From: Sedimentisphaerales bacterium
GTDB lineage: Bacteria; Planctomycetota; Phycisphaerae; Sedimentisphaerales; SG8-4
Direction of reading: 5' to 3'
DNA: 14,597 nt
NCBI GenBank assembly: GCA_016928975.1
Contig: JAFGJR010000124.1
Span: forward strand, 1 to 14,597
The position numbers and the translations under genes were made by a program. The notes below the pieces were generated by a model. The model ran no database searches, had not been told where the DNA came from, and saw only the letters and a list, made by a program, of their open reading frames with translations. Positions 5,924 to 12,948 of the stretch are shown here, in pieces (position 1 is the stretch's first letter; each line of letters begins with the position of its first letter).

Positions 5924-7099
5924 CTACAATACCCTTCTGCGCCTGAGCCAACCAGTGATGCTTAGGCCCAGGAGGCCCAGCAACGCCGCGCCGGGAACCG
6001 GCACGACATTGGGACTGCCAAGGGTGGCAATCCATGCCTCCGTGTTCCCGTCGGGATTGATGCCATAGCCGACGATGGTCAGCCCGTTGGCGCTTATGGC
6101 GTGTGCGAATTCCAACTGCCAACCCGTCAGGTCCAGGCCGTACTCGCTCGTGAGAACGGCCTGAAGGGAACGCATTCCGTTGGCCGCGTCCCAGATGAAA
6201 GCCTGGTCCCCACTGCCAGTCCTTCCATAGCCCACAATAATCGAGCCGTCGGCAGAGACATCCTCAGCCATGCTCCAGAAGTCCCCGCCATCGAAGTCCC
6301 CCAAGCCTACCATCCCTTCTGCCGCCGTCCAACGAAATGCTTCGTATTTGTTTGTTGTTGGTATACCAGAGTAGCCGACTACCGTAGAGCCATCGTATGA
6401 AGCTGCCCTTGCCTCCGAGCCCAGATAGTGTGAGCCGTGGAGATTGCCGATATCTACTATCTCGGTAGCGGTGTAGATGAGAGCGTTGTGAGTACCTGCT
6501 CCAACGATCACAGAACCGTCTCCGGAAATCCCTTGTGCGTAGTTGCCGGTAACGCTTGAACCGCCCAACAGGTATAGCCCCTCCATTGAACCACTGCTGT
6601 ATCTGTAGGCTTCCCCAAATCCGTCGTGGAACCACTGGCCCGTGATGACGGAGCCAGCGTCGGAGACACCATGGGCGGTACCGTAGTATCCTGCGCCAGG
6701 ACCCAAAGGGGTCATCGTGTTGTTTGCATATATGAACATCTTGAGCCCCGCCGCCGGAGATGAGGGACCGTCTGCATTGCTGTATCCAACGATCACCGAG
6801 CCATCGACGGAAGCATCCTGTGCCACACCGGCGAAGTCACCTCCCGGAAGGTCCCCCAAGCCGGTCATGCCGCCGCCGAGGGTCCAGCGAAACGACTCAT
6901 AGCCTGACGCAGACACGCTATTTCCTACCACGGTTGATCCGTCTGCAGAGATGCCATAAGCCTTACTGCGAAATGTCCCGCCCGCCAGATCGCCCAAGCC
7001 CTGGAAACTGGCCGCTGCAAATGTGGGAGAGACTCCCGCCAAGCCCATAAGAATAGACACCCCTGCCCAGTGACTGCTTCGACACTTCGTCTTGCTCAT
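5924..7099 (-). CDS. Exported HAF-repeat protein with PEP-CTERM-like sorting tail
   Basis: The 391-aa protein has a signal peptide (1 to about 29, ending SPTFAAA). It then carries seven copies of the HAF-type motif A..vSaDGS.VVGys, near residues 48, 93, 142, 188, 230, 278 and 332, alternating with AFRWT...GM.gLGdl segments. A repeat unit of about 42-54 residues occurring seven times would suit a beta-propeller. The C-terminus has VPVPGA (366-371), a hydrophobic stretch (LLGLLGLSI) and RRRR (386-389), the layout of a PEP-CTERM/VPxP sorting signal processed by an exosortase, with VPVPGA in place of strict PEP. It is probably a surface or exopolysaccharide-associated protein. GGAGGAG lies 7 nt before the ATG. 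No exosortase is in the window. Confidence 0.88.
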   Translation of the reverse strand: MSKTKCRSSHWAGVSILMGLAGVSPTFAAASFQGLGDLAGGTFRSKAYGISADGSTVVGNSVSASGYESFRWTLGGGMTGLGDLPGGDFAGVAQDASVDGSVIVGYSNADGPSSPAAGLKMFIYANNTMTPLGPGAGYYGTAHGVSDAGSVITGQWFHDGFGEAYRYSSGSMEGLYLLGGSSVTGNYAQGISGDGSVIVGAGTHNALIYTATEIVDIGNLHGSHYLGSEARAASYDGSTVVGYSGIPTTNKYEAFRWTAAEGMVGLGDFDGGDFWSMAEDVSADGSIIVGYGRTGSGDQAFIWDAANGMRSLQAVLTSEYGLDLTGWQLEFAHAISANGLTIVGYGINPDGNTEAWIATLGSPNVVPVPGAALLGLLGLSITGWLRRRRVL

Positions 7100-7473
7100 G
7101 ATCCCGCTCCTCCAGAAGAAAGTGCCTGTATGCGCGCGGACCTATGTCCGCCAATGTGCTGGCGCACGCCGCCTGCACAGTATCCTGCAGAGTCGATCCG
7201 TCGATGATCCCTCCATGGAAGGTGCGGCAGTTGTCCTCAGGAAACCTCTCCTCCCGGCTTCCTGTATATTGCCCAACTTAGCGGGGGGGGTAATTGTCAA
7301 GAGAAAACCGAGGATTTTATTGGACGGAAGCGATTCGAGGCACGGGGCGTGTCGCGGTCTGGTAAAGCGAGGCCAAGATGGCCTCGCGACGCAAGGGCGG
7401 GACGCCCTCGCGCACGACACTCTGGGCCACAGGGGACAAGCCGGAGTGTGCCACACAGGCTGGTCGCACACCG
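7100..7473. other. Intergenic region upstream of the PEP-CTERM-like gene
   Basis: This 374-nt stretch contains the Shine-Dalgarno of the PEP-CTERM-like gene (7107-7113). On the minus strand it also has TTGACA (7295-7300), a C8 run, and CAATATACA (7263-7271), followed upstream by two adjacent GC-rich hairpins (7367-7408). I see no gene on either strand. TTGACA and TATACA are 26 nt apart, too far for a normal sigma70 promoter, so promoter placement stays open. Confidence 0.5.
7367..7408. repeat. Two tandem GC-rich hairpins (REP-like)
   Basis: GCGAGGCCA-AGA-TGGCCTCGC (7367-7387, 9-bp perfect stem) is followed 6 nt later by AGGGCG-GGA-CGCCCT (7394-7408, 6-bp stem). They lie 66 nt past the stop of the cupin gene on its strand. 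Without T-runs they look more like REP-type palindromes than intrinsic terminators, but could stabilise the 3' end of the cupin message. Confidence 0.45.
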
Positions 7474-7815
7474 TCAGTCGAACCATTCGTCGGTCGGATC
7501 GAAGGGCGGGATGCAGATGTTGACGATACGGAGCCGGCCGACGGCCCGGTGGCGGCACAAGGGCTTGATGAGGATCGTGGTGAAGGGGCGGATGGGGACT
7601 TCCTCGCCATCCAGCTCCATGTGGCCCTGGCCTTCGAGGACGAGATAGATCTCCGTGTGCTCCTTGTGGTAGTGCACCTGCGAGTCCTGCTGGATGTCCA
7701 CGATGTGGACCGTCGCGACGGAGTTGTCGGGCAACGCGAACGCCCGGCGAGCGAATCCGCACGGGCATCTCACCGCCTCGATATCATCGAAATGAGCAAC
7801 GATGTAGTTGGCCAT
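7474..7815 (-). CDS. Small cupin-domain protein
   Basis: The 113-aa protein has a single beta-barrel cupin. Motif 1 is VHYHKEHTEIYLVLEGQG, with metal-binding His48, His50 and Glu55. Motif 2 is reduced to IRPFTTILIKPLCRH with His89. The four ligands for one metal ion are therefore present. N-terminal CPCG (17-20) followed by RRAF is a recurrent feature of a planctomycete cupin subgroup. Function (enzyme or small-ligand sensor) is undefined. GAGG precedes the ATG. It starts 34 nt after the M29 aminopeptidase stop and is probably cotranscribed with it. The acidic end (FDPTDEWFD) is complete. Confidence 0.88.
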   Translation of the reverse strand: MANYIVAHFDDIEAVRCPCGFARRAFALPDNSVATVHIVDIQQDSQVHYHKEHTEIYLVLEGQGHMELDGEEVPIRPFTTILIKPLCRHRAVGRLRIVNICIPPFDPTDEWFD

Positions 7816-7849
7816 GGTGCCTCACAGAGCAAGGTGGACCCGGCCCTGC

Positions 7850-9265
7850 TCATGCGTTGAAGGTCCATTCCCCGTCGCGCATGATCGGCTCGGTCGCGCC
7901 ATCGGGCAGGATTCCGTCCACTGCCATCTTGTTGGAGCCGACCATGAAGTCCATGTGCTCCGCACTCTCGTTGCCCCCGGCCGCAGCGAACTCTTCAGGC
8001 GACATGGTTTCGCCGCCCCGCAGGGTGAACCTGTACGCATTGCCCAGGGCGATGTGGCTGGCGGCATTCTCGTCGATCAGGGCATTGTAGAAGAGGATGC
8101 CCGACTTGGCAATCGGGGAACTGTTGGGCACGAGGGCGACTTCGCCGAGCCGGGAGGCCCCGCCCACGTTGGCAAATACGCTTTGCAGGAGTTCCTTGCC
8201 CTTCGACGCTGTCACCTCGACGACCCGTCCCTGCGAGAAACGAAAACTGAAATCCTCGATCATCATGCCGCCGTAACTGAGCGGCTTGGACGCGCGAACG
8301 ACCCCCTCGACGCGGTCCTTGTGAGGCAGCGTGGCAATCTCCTCCGTCGGCATATTCGGGAAGAAGGCAATCCCACTGCGGCTTGTGACACGTCCGCCCA
8401 CCCAGACATGCCCATCGGGCAGGCCCACGGCCAGATCGGTCCCCGGCGCCTTGTACTTCAGGCCGGTATAGTGCTTGCGGTTGAGATAGCCGTAGCGGGC
8501 CTGCAAGACCGCCGCATGGTCTTGCCATGCGGAAACCGGGTCGGCATGATTCAAGCGACAGACCTCGAAGATGGCATCCCACAAGCGGGCCTGCCGTTGC
8601 GCCGCCGGCAGTTGCGGAAAGACTTTGTTCGCCCAGCCTTCGACGGACGCGGGGATGATCAGCCAGTTCATGCTGTTCCGCTGCATATGAATCTGGGCTG
8701 GACGGAGTTTCTCCATCATCGCCCGCGTGGATGCGCCAACGAGTTCCGCGTCCTGGCCGCTCAGCAGGTCCGGGTCGTCGCCGAATACCGACAGGAATGC
8801 GTCCCCCCGGTTGATGTATTCCAGAGCCGCTGTTGCCGGCCAGTCGGGGAATTCCCCGAAGGAGTCACGCGGTGCATGCCGGAGACGCAACAGGTCCATT
8901 TGCTGGTCCCACCACGCGATATCCACGTACCTCGCTCCAGCTTCGTACGCACTGATCGCGACCTGCCTGACCAGTGCCGCTGTCGCGATCGGTGCCACGA
9001 TGAACAGACGCTGCCCGGCCTGGAGGTTGAGGCCCACCTTCACAACCACATCGGCGTATCGCTGCAGCATCCGCTCGAATTCCTGGGTTGTCTGATCACC
9101 CACTGCCGGGGATGCGCCGCCGGAGAGCCCGGCGGTATTCCCCCTCTCCTCATTGGCAAAAGCAACCGGACTATCGGTGCCAAGGCAACACAGGGCCCCG
9201 AGTGGCAGATACCGTGTCAGAAACTCTCTTCGATTTGGTGACCGTGTTGTGATCGGGCTGTCCAT
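7850..9265 (-). CDS. Tat-exported M29-family metallo-aminopeptidase
   Basis: The 471-aa protein resembles thermophilic M29 aminopeptidases (AmpS/AmpT/PepS), which remove N-terminal residues using a two-metal site. All six ligands seem present with the family spacing: Glu308 (MPTEEI), Glu375 (SRLGEVAL), His404 (SHIALG), Tyr411 (GNAY), His437 and Asp439 (EHMDFMVG). GSKT is not used; the end reads VDGILPDG (449-456). Unlike typical cytoplasmic M29 enzymes of about 400 aa, it has an extra N-terminus with a twin-arginine signal, NRREFL (11-16), a hydrophobic stretch (YLPLGALCCLG) and a cleavage-like AFA (35-37). This suggests folded export with metals loaded. AGGAGA precedes the ATG. It lies divergently from the SDR gene and upstream of a cupin in the same direction. 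Confidence 0.88.
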   Translation of the reverse strand: MDSPITTRSPNRREFLTRYLPLGALCCLGTDSPVAFANEERGNTAGLSGGASPAVGDQTTQEFERMLQRYADVVVKVGLNLQAGQRLFIVAPIATAALVRQVAISAYEAGARYVDIAWWDQQMDLLRLRHAPRDSFGEFPDWPATAALEYINRGDAFLSVFGDDPDLLSGQDAELVGASTRAMMEKLRPAQIHMQRNSMNWLIIPASVEGWANKVFPQLPAAQRQARLWDAIFEVCRLNHADPVSAWQDHAAVLQARYGYLNRKHYTGLKYKAPGTDLAVGLPDGHVWVGGRVTSRSGIAFFPNMPTEEIATLPHKDRVEGVVRASKPLSYGGMMIEDFSFRFSQGRVVEVTASKGKELLQSVFANVGGASRLGEVALVPNSSPIAKSGILFYNALIDENAASHIALGNAYRFTLRGGETMSPEEFAAAGGNESAEHMDFMVGSNKMAVDGILPDGATEPIMRDGEWTFNA

Positions 9266-9334
9266 GATGCTCTCCTTCGCATTGCCTCCGGTGCTGCGCC
9301 GTTCTGTTGCGTCTTACCTGCCGGCCGCTCGCTG

Positions 9335-9363
9335 TTGAAGTCCTACGCCGACTCATGTATATT
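9335..9363 (+). promoter_or_regulatory. Sigma70-like promoter of the SDR-sulfatase cluster
   Basis: TTGAAG (9335-9340), a 17-nt spacer and TATATT (9358-9363) place the start near 9370, giving a leader of about 80 nt before ATG 9452. This is the only good plus-strand promoter in the divergent gap. Confidence 0.6.
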
Positions 9364-9451
9364 GTGCCGAGGTGTTCGCTTTGTGACAAGGACAAAAGGC
9401 GGTGTGCGGCGCACACCCTGCCAGTTTGTACTGTCTGCCGAAAGGGTTGAG

Positions 9452-10270
9452 ATGAAGAATCTATTCGATGTATCGGGCAAGGTGATTGCGATCACCGGAG
9501 GCGGCGGGATTCTGTGCGGCGAGATGGCGCGGGCTCTGGGCGAGGCCGGCGCGAAGGTCGCCGTGCTGGACCTGGTCGAAGCGGCCGCGACGAAAGTCGC
9601 CGAAGAGATCAAAGCCAAGGGCGGCACGGCCATCGGCGTGACGTGCAACGTGCTCGACAAGGCCGGTATCGAGCAGGCCCACAAGAAGGTGCTGGCCCAG
9701 TTCGGCCGCACCGACGTGCTGATCAACGGTGCAGGCGGCAATAAGAAGGAAGCGACCACCTCCCCGGAGGCGTCGTTTTTCGACCTGCCGGCCGACGCGG
9801 TGCGGTTCGTGTTCGACCTGAACTTCCTCGGCACGCTGCTGCCGACTCAGGTCTTCGGCAAGGCAATGGCCGAACGCGGCTCGGGGATCATTCTGAACAT
9901 CTCCAGTATGAACGCGATCCGGCCGTTGACGAAGATCCCGGCGTACTCCGCCGCCAAGGCGGCCGTCAGCAACTTCACCCAGTGGCTGGCCGTGCATGTC
10001 TGCCAGAACTACTCCAGGGAGATTCGCGTCAACGCCATCGCGCCGGGGTTCTTCCTGACCGAGCAGAACCGGTTCCTGCTGACCGATGCCAAGACCGGCG
10101 AGCTGACGCCGAGAGGCAAGACCGTCACCGACCACACGCCGATGGGCCGGTTCGGCCAGCCCAACGAGCTGATTGGCACGGTGATCTGGTTGCTCAGCGA
10201 TGCGGCCAAGTTCGTCACGGGCATAACGGTCCCCGTGGACGGCGGGTTCTCCGCTTTCAGCGGCGTGTGA
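9452..10270 (+). CDS. SDR-family D-mannonate oxidoreductase (fructuronate reductase type)
   Basis: The 272-aa classical short-chain dehydrogenase carries the nucleotide-binding TGGGGILCG (15-23), Asp40 after the second beta strand (VAVLDL, suggesting NAD(H) preference), NGAGG (92-96), Asn124, Ser151/Ser152 and catalytic YSAAK (Tyr165, Lys169). The segments FDLNFLGTLLPTQVF, ISSMNAIRPLTKIPAYSAAKAAVSNFTQW and the ending VPVDGGFSAFSGV are those I associate with SDR D-mannonate oxidoreductases, which interconvert D-fructuronate and D-mannonate in glucuronate breakdown. ATG 9452 was chosen because AAAGGG lies upstream and MKNLFDVSGKV is the normal start; an earlier in-frame ATG at 9335 would begin inside the promoter. 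It leads a plus-strand cluster with a sulfatase, which suits catabolism of a sulfated uronic-acid polymer. Confidence 0.85.
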   Translation: MKNLFDVSGKVIAITGGGGILCGEMARALGEAGAKVAVLDLVEAAATKVAEEIKAKGGTAIGVTCNVLDKAGIEQAHKKVLAQFGRTDVLINGAGGNKKEATTSPEASFFDLPADAVRFVFDLNFLGTLLPTQVFGKAMAERGSGIILNISSMNAIRPLTKIPAYSAAKAAVSNFTQWLAVHVCQNYSREIRVNAIAPGFFLTEQNRFLLTDAKTGELTPRGKTVTDHTPMGRFGQPNELIGTVIWLLSDAAKFVTGITVPVDGGFSAFSGV

Positions 10271-10304
10271 CGTGAAGAGGTGTGACAGATGGCAACGGTA
10301 CAGG

Positions 10305-10332
10305 GTAGAGACGCAAAATCTTGCGTCTCTAC
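10305..10332. repeat. 28-bp near-perfect palindrome, copy 2
   Basis: GTAGAGACGCAAAA is followed by TCTTGCGTCTCTAC, with one internal mismatch. It is 27/28 identical to the copy at 4548-4575. It ends immediately before GGAGG, within the leader of the sulfatase gene, and would form a 12-bp stem in the mRNA. Confidence 0.85.
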
Positions 10333-10353
10333 GGAGGAATGGGAGGTATCGAA

Positions 10354-11877
10354 ATGAAACGGAACGATCTCTCGCGCCGGGGTTTCCTTCAGTCGGCCGG
10401 TGCCGCGTCGCTGGCTCTCGGTTTGGCCCAGGCACAGGCGGGCGAGCAGAAGATCAGGTTGAGCGCGATCCCCGGGGCGAAACCGCGGAACGTCGTGTTC
10501 ATCCTCGCCGACGATCACCGCTACGACTTCATGGGCTTCATGGGCAGGGTGAAGTTCCTCGAGACGCCGAACATGGACCGGCTGGCCCGCGAGGGGGCGC
10601 ACCTGCAAAACGCGTTCGTGACGACATCCCTGTGCTCGCCGAGCCGGGCGTCGATCCTGACCGGGATGCTCTCACACAAGCACGGCGTCGTCGACAACCA
10701 GACCGACATCCGCAAGGACCTCATCTTCTTCCCGCAATACCTTCAGCAACTCGGCTACCGCACTGCCTTTCTGGGCAAGTGGCACATGGGCCACGACAGC
10801 GACGAGCCCAGGCCGGGCTTCGACACGTGGGTCAGCTTCCGAGGCCAGGGCGAGTACTACGACACCGTGTTGAACATCGATGGCAAGAAGGTCAAGAGTA
10901 CCAAGCACATCTCCGACGAGCTGACGGACTACGCCGTCGAGTGGCTCAGGCAGGAGCGCGACAAGCCGTTCTTTCTCTATCTCTCGCACAAGGCCGTCCA
11001 CGCGATGTTCGCGCCGGCCAAGCGGCACGAGGGCAAATACGAGAACGTCACGCTCGAATACCCCGCGAGCATGGCGGACACGGAGGAGAACTATCGCGGC
11101 AAGCCGGCGTGGGTCAAGGAGCAGCGCAACAGTTGGCACGGCGTGGACTACATGTATCACGGCCAGATGGATTTCGACACGTTCTACAAGCGCTACTGCG
11201 AGACCCTGCTGAGCGTCGATGACAGCATCGGGCGCGTCCTCGACTGCCTCAAGGAGATCGGCCAGGCCGACTCCACGCTCGTGCTCTACATGGGCGACAA
11301 TGGCTTCTGCTTCGGCGAGCACGGCCTGATCGACAAGCGCCACATGTATGAGCCCTCCATGCGCGTGCCGCTGCTGGCCTGGTGTCCCGAGGTCATCAAG
11401 CCCGGCACGAAAGTCATGCAGCTCGTGCAGAACACCGACATCGCTCCCACAGTTCTGGAAGCCGCCGGCGCCCAGCCGCCCGAATACATGGACGGCCGGT
11501 CCCTGCTGCCCCTGCTCGAAGGCAAGCAGACCGCCTGGCGCGACGCCGTCTTCTATGAATACTACTGGGAGTCCCCTTTCCCGCAGACGCCGACGACCTT
11601 CGGGGTGAGGACGGATCGACACAAGTTCATCCATTATCACGGCGTCTGGGACACGGACGAGTTGTATGACGTGCAGAACGACCCGGACGAGATGCACAAC
11701 TTGATCGATCGGAGCGAGCACAGACAACTCGTCGCGAGCTTGCGAAAGCGCCTGTACGACTGGCTCGACACAACCGGCGGCATGCAAATCCCGCTTCGCC
11801 GCGAGACCGGTGGCCGAAGCGACAAGCGCGGGCCCAGGCAGGTCAAACAGTACAAGTATTACGGACAAAGCAAATGA
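10354..11877 (+). CDS. Tat-exported sulfatase, Cys-type (family S1)
   Basis: The 507-aa enzyme hydrolyses sulfate esters. Its N-terminus is a Tat signal (LSRRGFLQSAGAASLALGLA, 6-25) ending AQA. ADDH with Asp53/Asp54 binds calcium. The SLCSPSRASILTG block (92-104) contains Cys94, converted to formylglycine in the C-x-P-S-R context, and Arg98. LGKWHMGH (140-147) gives Lys142 and His144; LSHKAVH (210-216) includes His212; MGDNGF (313-318) gives Asp315/Asn316; Lys328 follows. The TTSLCSPSRAS context resembles N-acetylglucosamine-6-O-sulfatase-like S1 members, but the substrate is not provable. The formylglycine-generating enzyme is not in the window. ATG 10354 has GGGAGG at 7 nt and starts the Tat motif properly. 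The ATGA at its end overlaps the HAD gene. Confidence 0.93.
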   Translation: MKRNDLSRRGFLQSAGAASLALGLAQAQAGEQKIRLSAIPGAKPRNVVFILADDHRYDFMGFMGRVKFLETPNMDRLAREGAHLQNAFVTTSLCSPSRASILTGMLSHKHGVVDNQTDIRKDLIFFPQYLQQLGYRTAFLGKWHMGHDSDEPRPGFDTWVSFRGQGEYYDTVLNIDGKKVKSTKHISDELTDYAVEWLRQERDKPFFLYLSHKAVHAMFAPAKRHEGKYENVTLEYPASMADTEENYRGKPAWVKEQRNSWHGVDYMYHGQMDFDTFYKRYCETLLSVDDSIGRVLDCLKEIGQADSTLVLYMGDNGFCFGEHGLIDKRHMYEPSMRVPLLAWCPEVIKPGTKVMQLVQNTDIAPTVLEAAGAQPPEYMDGRSLLPLLEGKQTAWRDAVFYEYYWESPFPQTPTTFGVRTDRHKFIHYHGVWDTDELYDVQNDPDEMHNLIDRSEHRQLVASLRKRLYDWLDTTGGMQIPLRRETGGRSDKRGPRQVKQYKYYGQSK

Positions 11878-12782
11878 CGGGGATCGGCCCTGCTTCAGCG
11901 TTGCAGGATTTCAAGCCTCAGCACGAGTTCTTCGTCGGCATCGACTCGGACGGCTGCGCGTTCGACACGATGGGCATCAAGCAACGGGAGTGCTTTTGCC
12001 CGTGGATGATCGGCTGCTTCGGCCTTCAGCCGGTGGCCCAGGCCGCACGTGAGTGCAAGGAGTTCGCCGACCTGTTCTCCAAGACCCGCGGCGCCAACCG
12101 GCACAGAACACTCAAGCGTATCCTCAACGAGCTGCTGCCGGCCCATCCGATGGTCAAGAACCGGAAGTTCAAGGTCCCGCAGTTGCCCGACTACTTCGCC
12201 TGGGTGGACGATCCGCGCAGCGTGCTGAGCGACGACGGCCTCAGGCGGGCCATTGACCAGGCCGAAGGTGAGGCCAGGAGAGACCTGGAGCGTGTCCTCG
12301 AGTGGAGCGAGCGGGTGAACTGGGCGATCCAGGAGATCGTCAAGAATGTGCCGCCCTTCCCGTACGTGCGTGAGAGCCTGGAGAAGCTACAGGACAAGGC
12401 GGACGTCATTGTGGTCTCCGCCACGCCCGGCGAGGCGCTGGCCCGCGAGTGGGACGAGCACGGCATTGCCAAGCACGTGGCGGTAGTGGCAGGCCAGGAG
12501 ATGGGCTCCAAGACCCAGCAATTGCAGTACGCGACGAAGGACAAGTACCAGGAAAACCACGTCCTGCTGGCGGGTGACGCGCCGGGCGACCTGGGGGCCG
12601 CCAAAGCAAACAATGCCTTGTTCTACCCCGTCATTCCGGGCAATGAGGAGGCCTCCTGGAAGCGGTTCCACGATGAGGCGCTCGGCCGGTTCTTCAAGGG
12701 CCAGTACACCGGCGCGTACGAGAGAAAGCTGATCGAAGAGTTCGACCGCCACCTGCCGGAGAAACCGCCGTGGATCAGATAG
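11874..12782 (+). CDS. HAD-superfamily hydrolase, phosphatase-like
   Basis: The 302-aa protein has the four HAD motifs. Motif I is VGIDSDGCAFDT, with nucleophile Asp24 and acid/base Asp26. Motif II is VIVVSATPG (178-186), Ser182. The motif III lysine is probably Lys213 in GSKTQQL. Motif IV is LLAGDAPGDLGAA with Asp235 and Asp239 for Mg2+. An unusually long cap (about residues 35-160, rich in charged helices) sits between motifs I and II, as in C1-cap phosphatases/phosphonatases. The substrate is unknown; a sugar or aldonate phosphate would fit the neighbours. Its ATG overlaps the sulfatase stop (ATGA), implying coupled translation, so a periplasmic sulfatase and this presumably cytoplasmic enzyme are made together. 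A dispersed repeat begins just after the stop. Confidence 0.88.
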   Translation: MTGIGPASALQDFKPQHEFFVGIDSDGCAFDTMGIKQRECFCPWMIGCFGLQPVAQAARECKEFADLFSKTRGANRHRTLKRILNELLPAHPMVKNRKFKVPQLPDYFAWVDDPRSVLSDDGLRRAIDQAEGEARRDLERVLEWSERVNWAIQEIVKNVPPFPYVRESLEKLQDKADVIVVSATPGEALAREWDEHGIAKHVAVVAGQEMGSKTQQLQYATKDKYQENHVLLAGDAPGDLGAAKANNALFYPVIPGNEEASWKRFHDEALGRFFKGQYTGAYERKLIEEFDRHLPEKPPWIR

Positions 12783-12802
12783 GAAAGCACGAAGCACGAA
12801 TG

Positions 12803-12919
12803 TCGAAATCCGAAACGAATTCCGAACACGAAGACTCAAAGGGGGGAGACGCTGGCGCTACCCGTGACGCCGTTTTGAATTTTGGATTTCCCGCCATTCG
12901 GGCTTGTTTCGGATTTCGA
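12803..12919. repeat. Dispersed inverted repeat (MITE-like) between HAD and LarA-family genes
   Basis: TCGAAATCCGAAAC (12803-12816) has its exact reverse complement at 12906-12919. Flanking words (GCACGAAGCACGAA on the left, GGAATTTCGGATTT on the right) and inner TCAAA/TTTGA extend it imperfectly to about 12783-12936. The AT-rich purine/pyrimidine composition is unlike the surrounding genes, and its right end supplies the presumed promoter of the LarA-family gene. Confidence 0.7.
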
Positions 12920-12942
12920 AATTGGAATTTCGGATTTATACT
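12914..12942 (+). promoter_or_regulatory. Candidate leaderless promoter of the LarA-family gene
   Basis: TATACT (12937-12942) lies 6 nt before ATG 12949; the 17-nt-distant hexamer TTTCGA (12914-12919) is a weak -35 lying inside the repeat arm. No Shine-Dalgarno is present before the start codon. Confidence 0.4.
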
Positions 12943-12948
12943 CAGCCT

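Noticed and set aside
7285..7473. A structured RNA or riboswitch in the long leader before the PEP-CTERM-like gene
   Set aside because: The hairpins there lie upstream of the likely promoter block and match simple REP-like palindromes; no known aptamer core was recognised.
7808..9241. Long plus-strand open frame of 477 codons opposite the M29 gene
   Set aside because: It is antisense to a gene with intact metal ligands, Shine-Dalgarno and signal peptide, and its translation is rich in Arg/His/Pro with no recognisable domain; it is open only because of GC-rich codon use.
10672..11868. Long minus-strand open frame opposite the sulfatase
   Set aside because: The opposite strand encodes a complete sulfatase with all motifs; the antisense product is a valine/leucine-rich shadow without domains.
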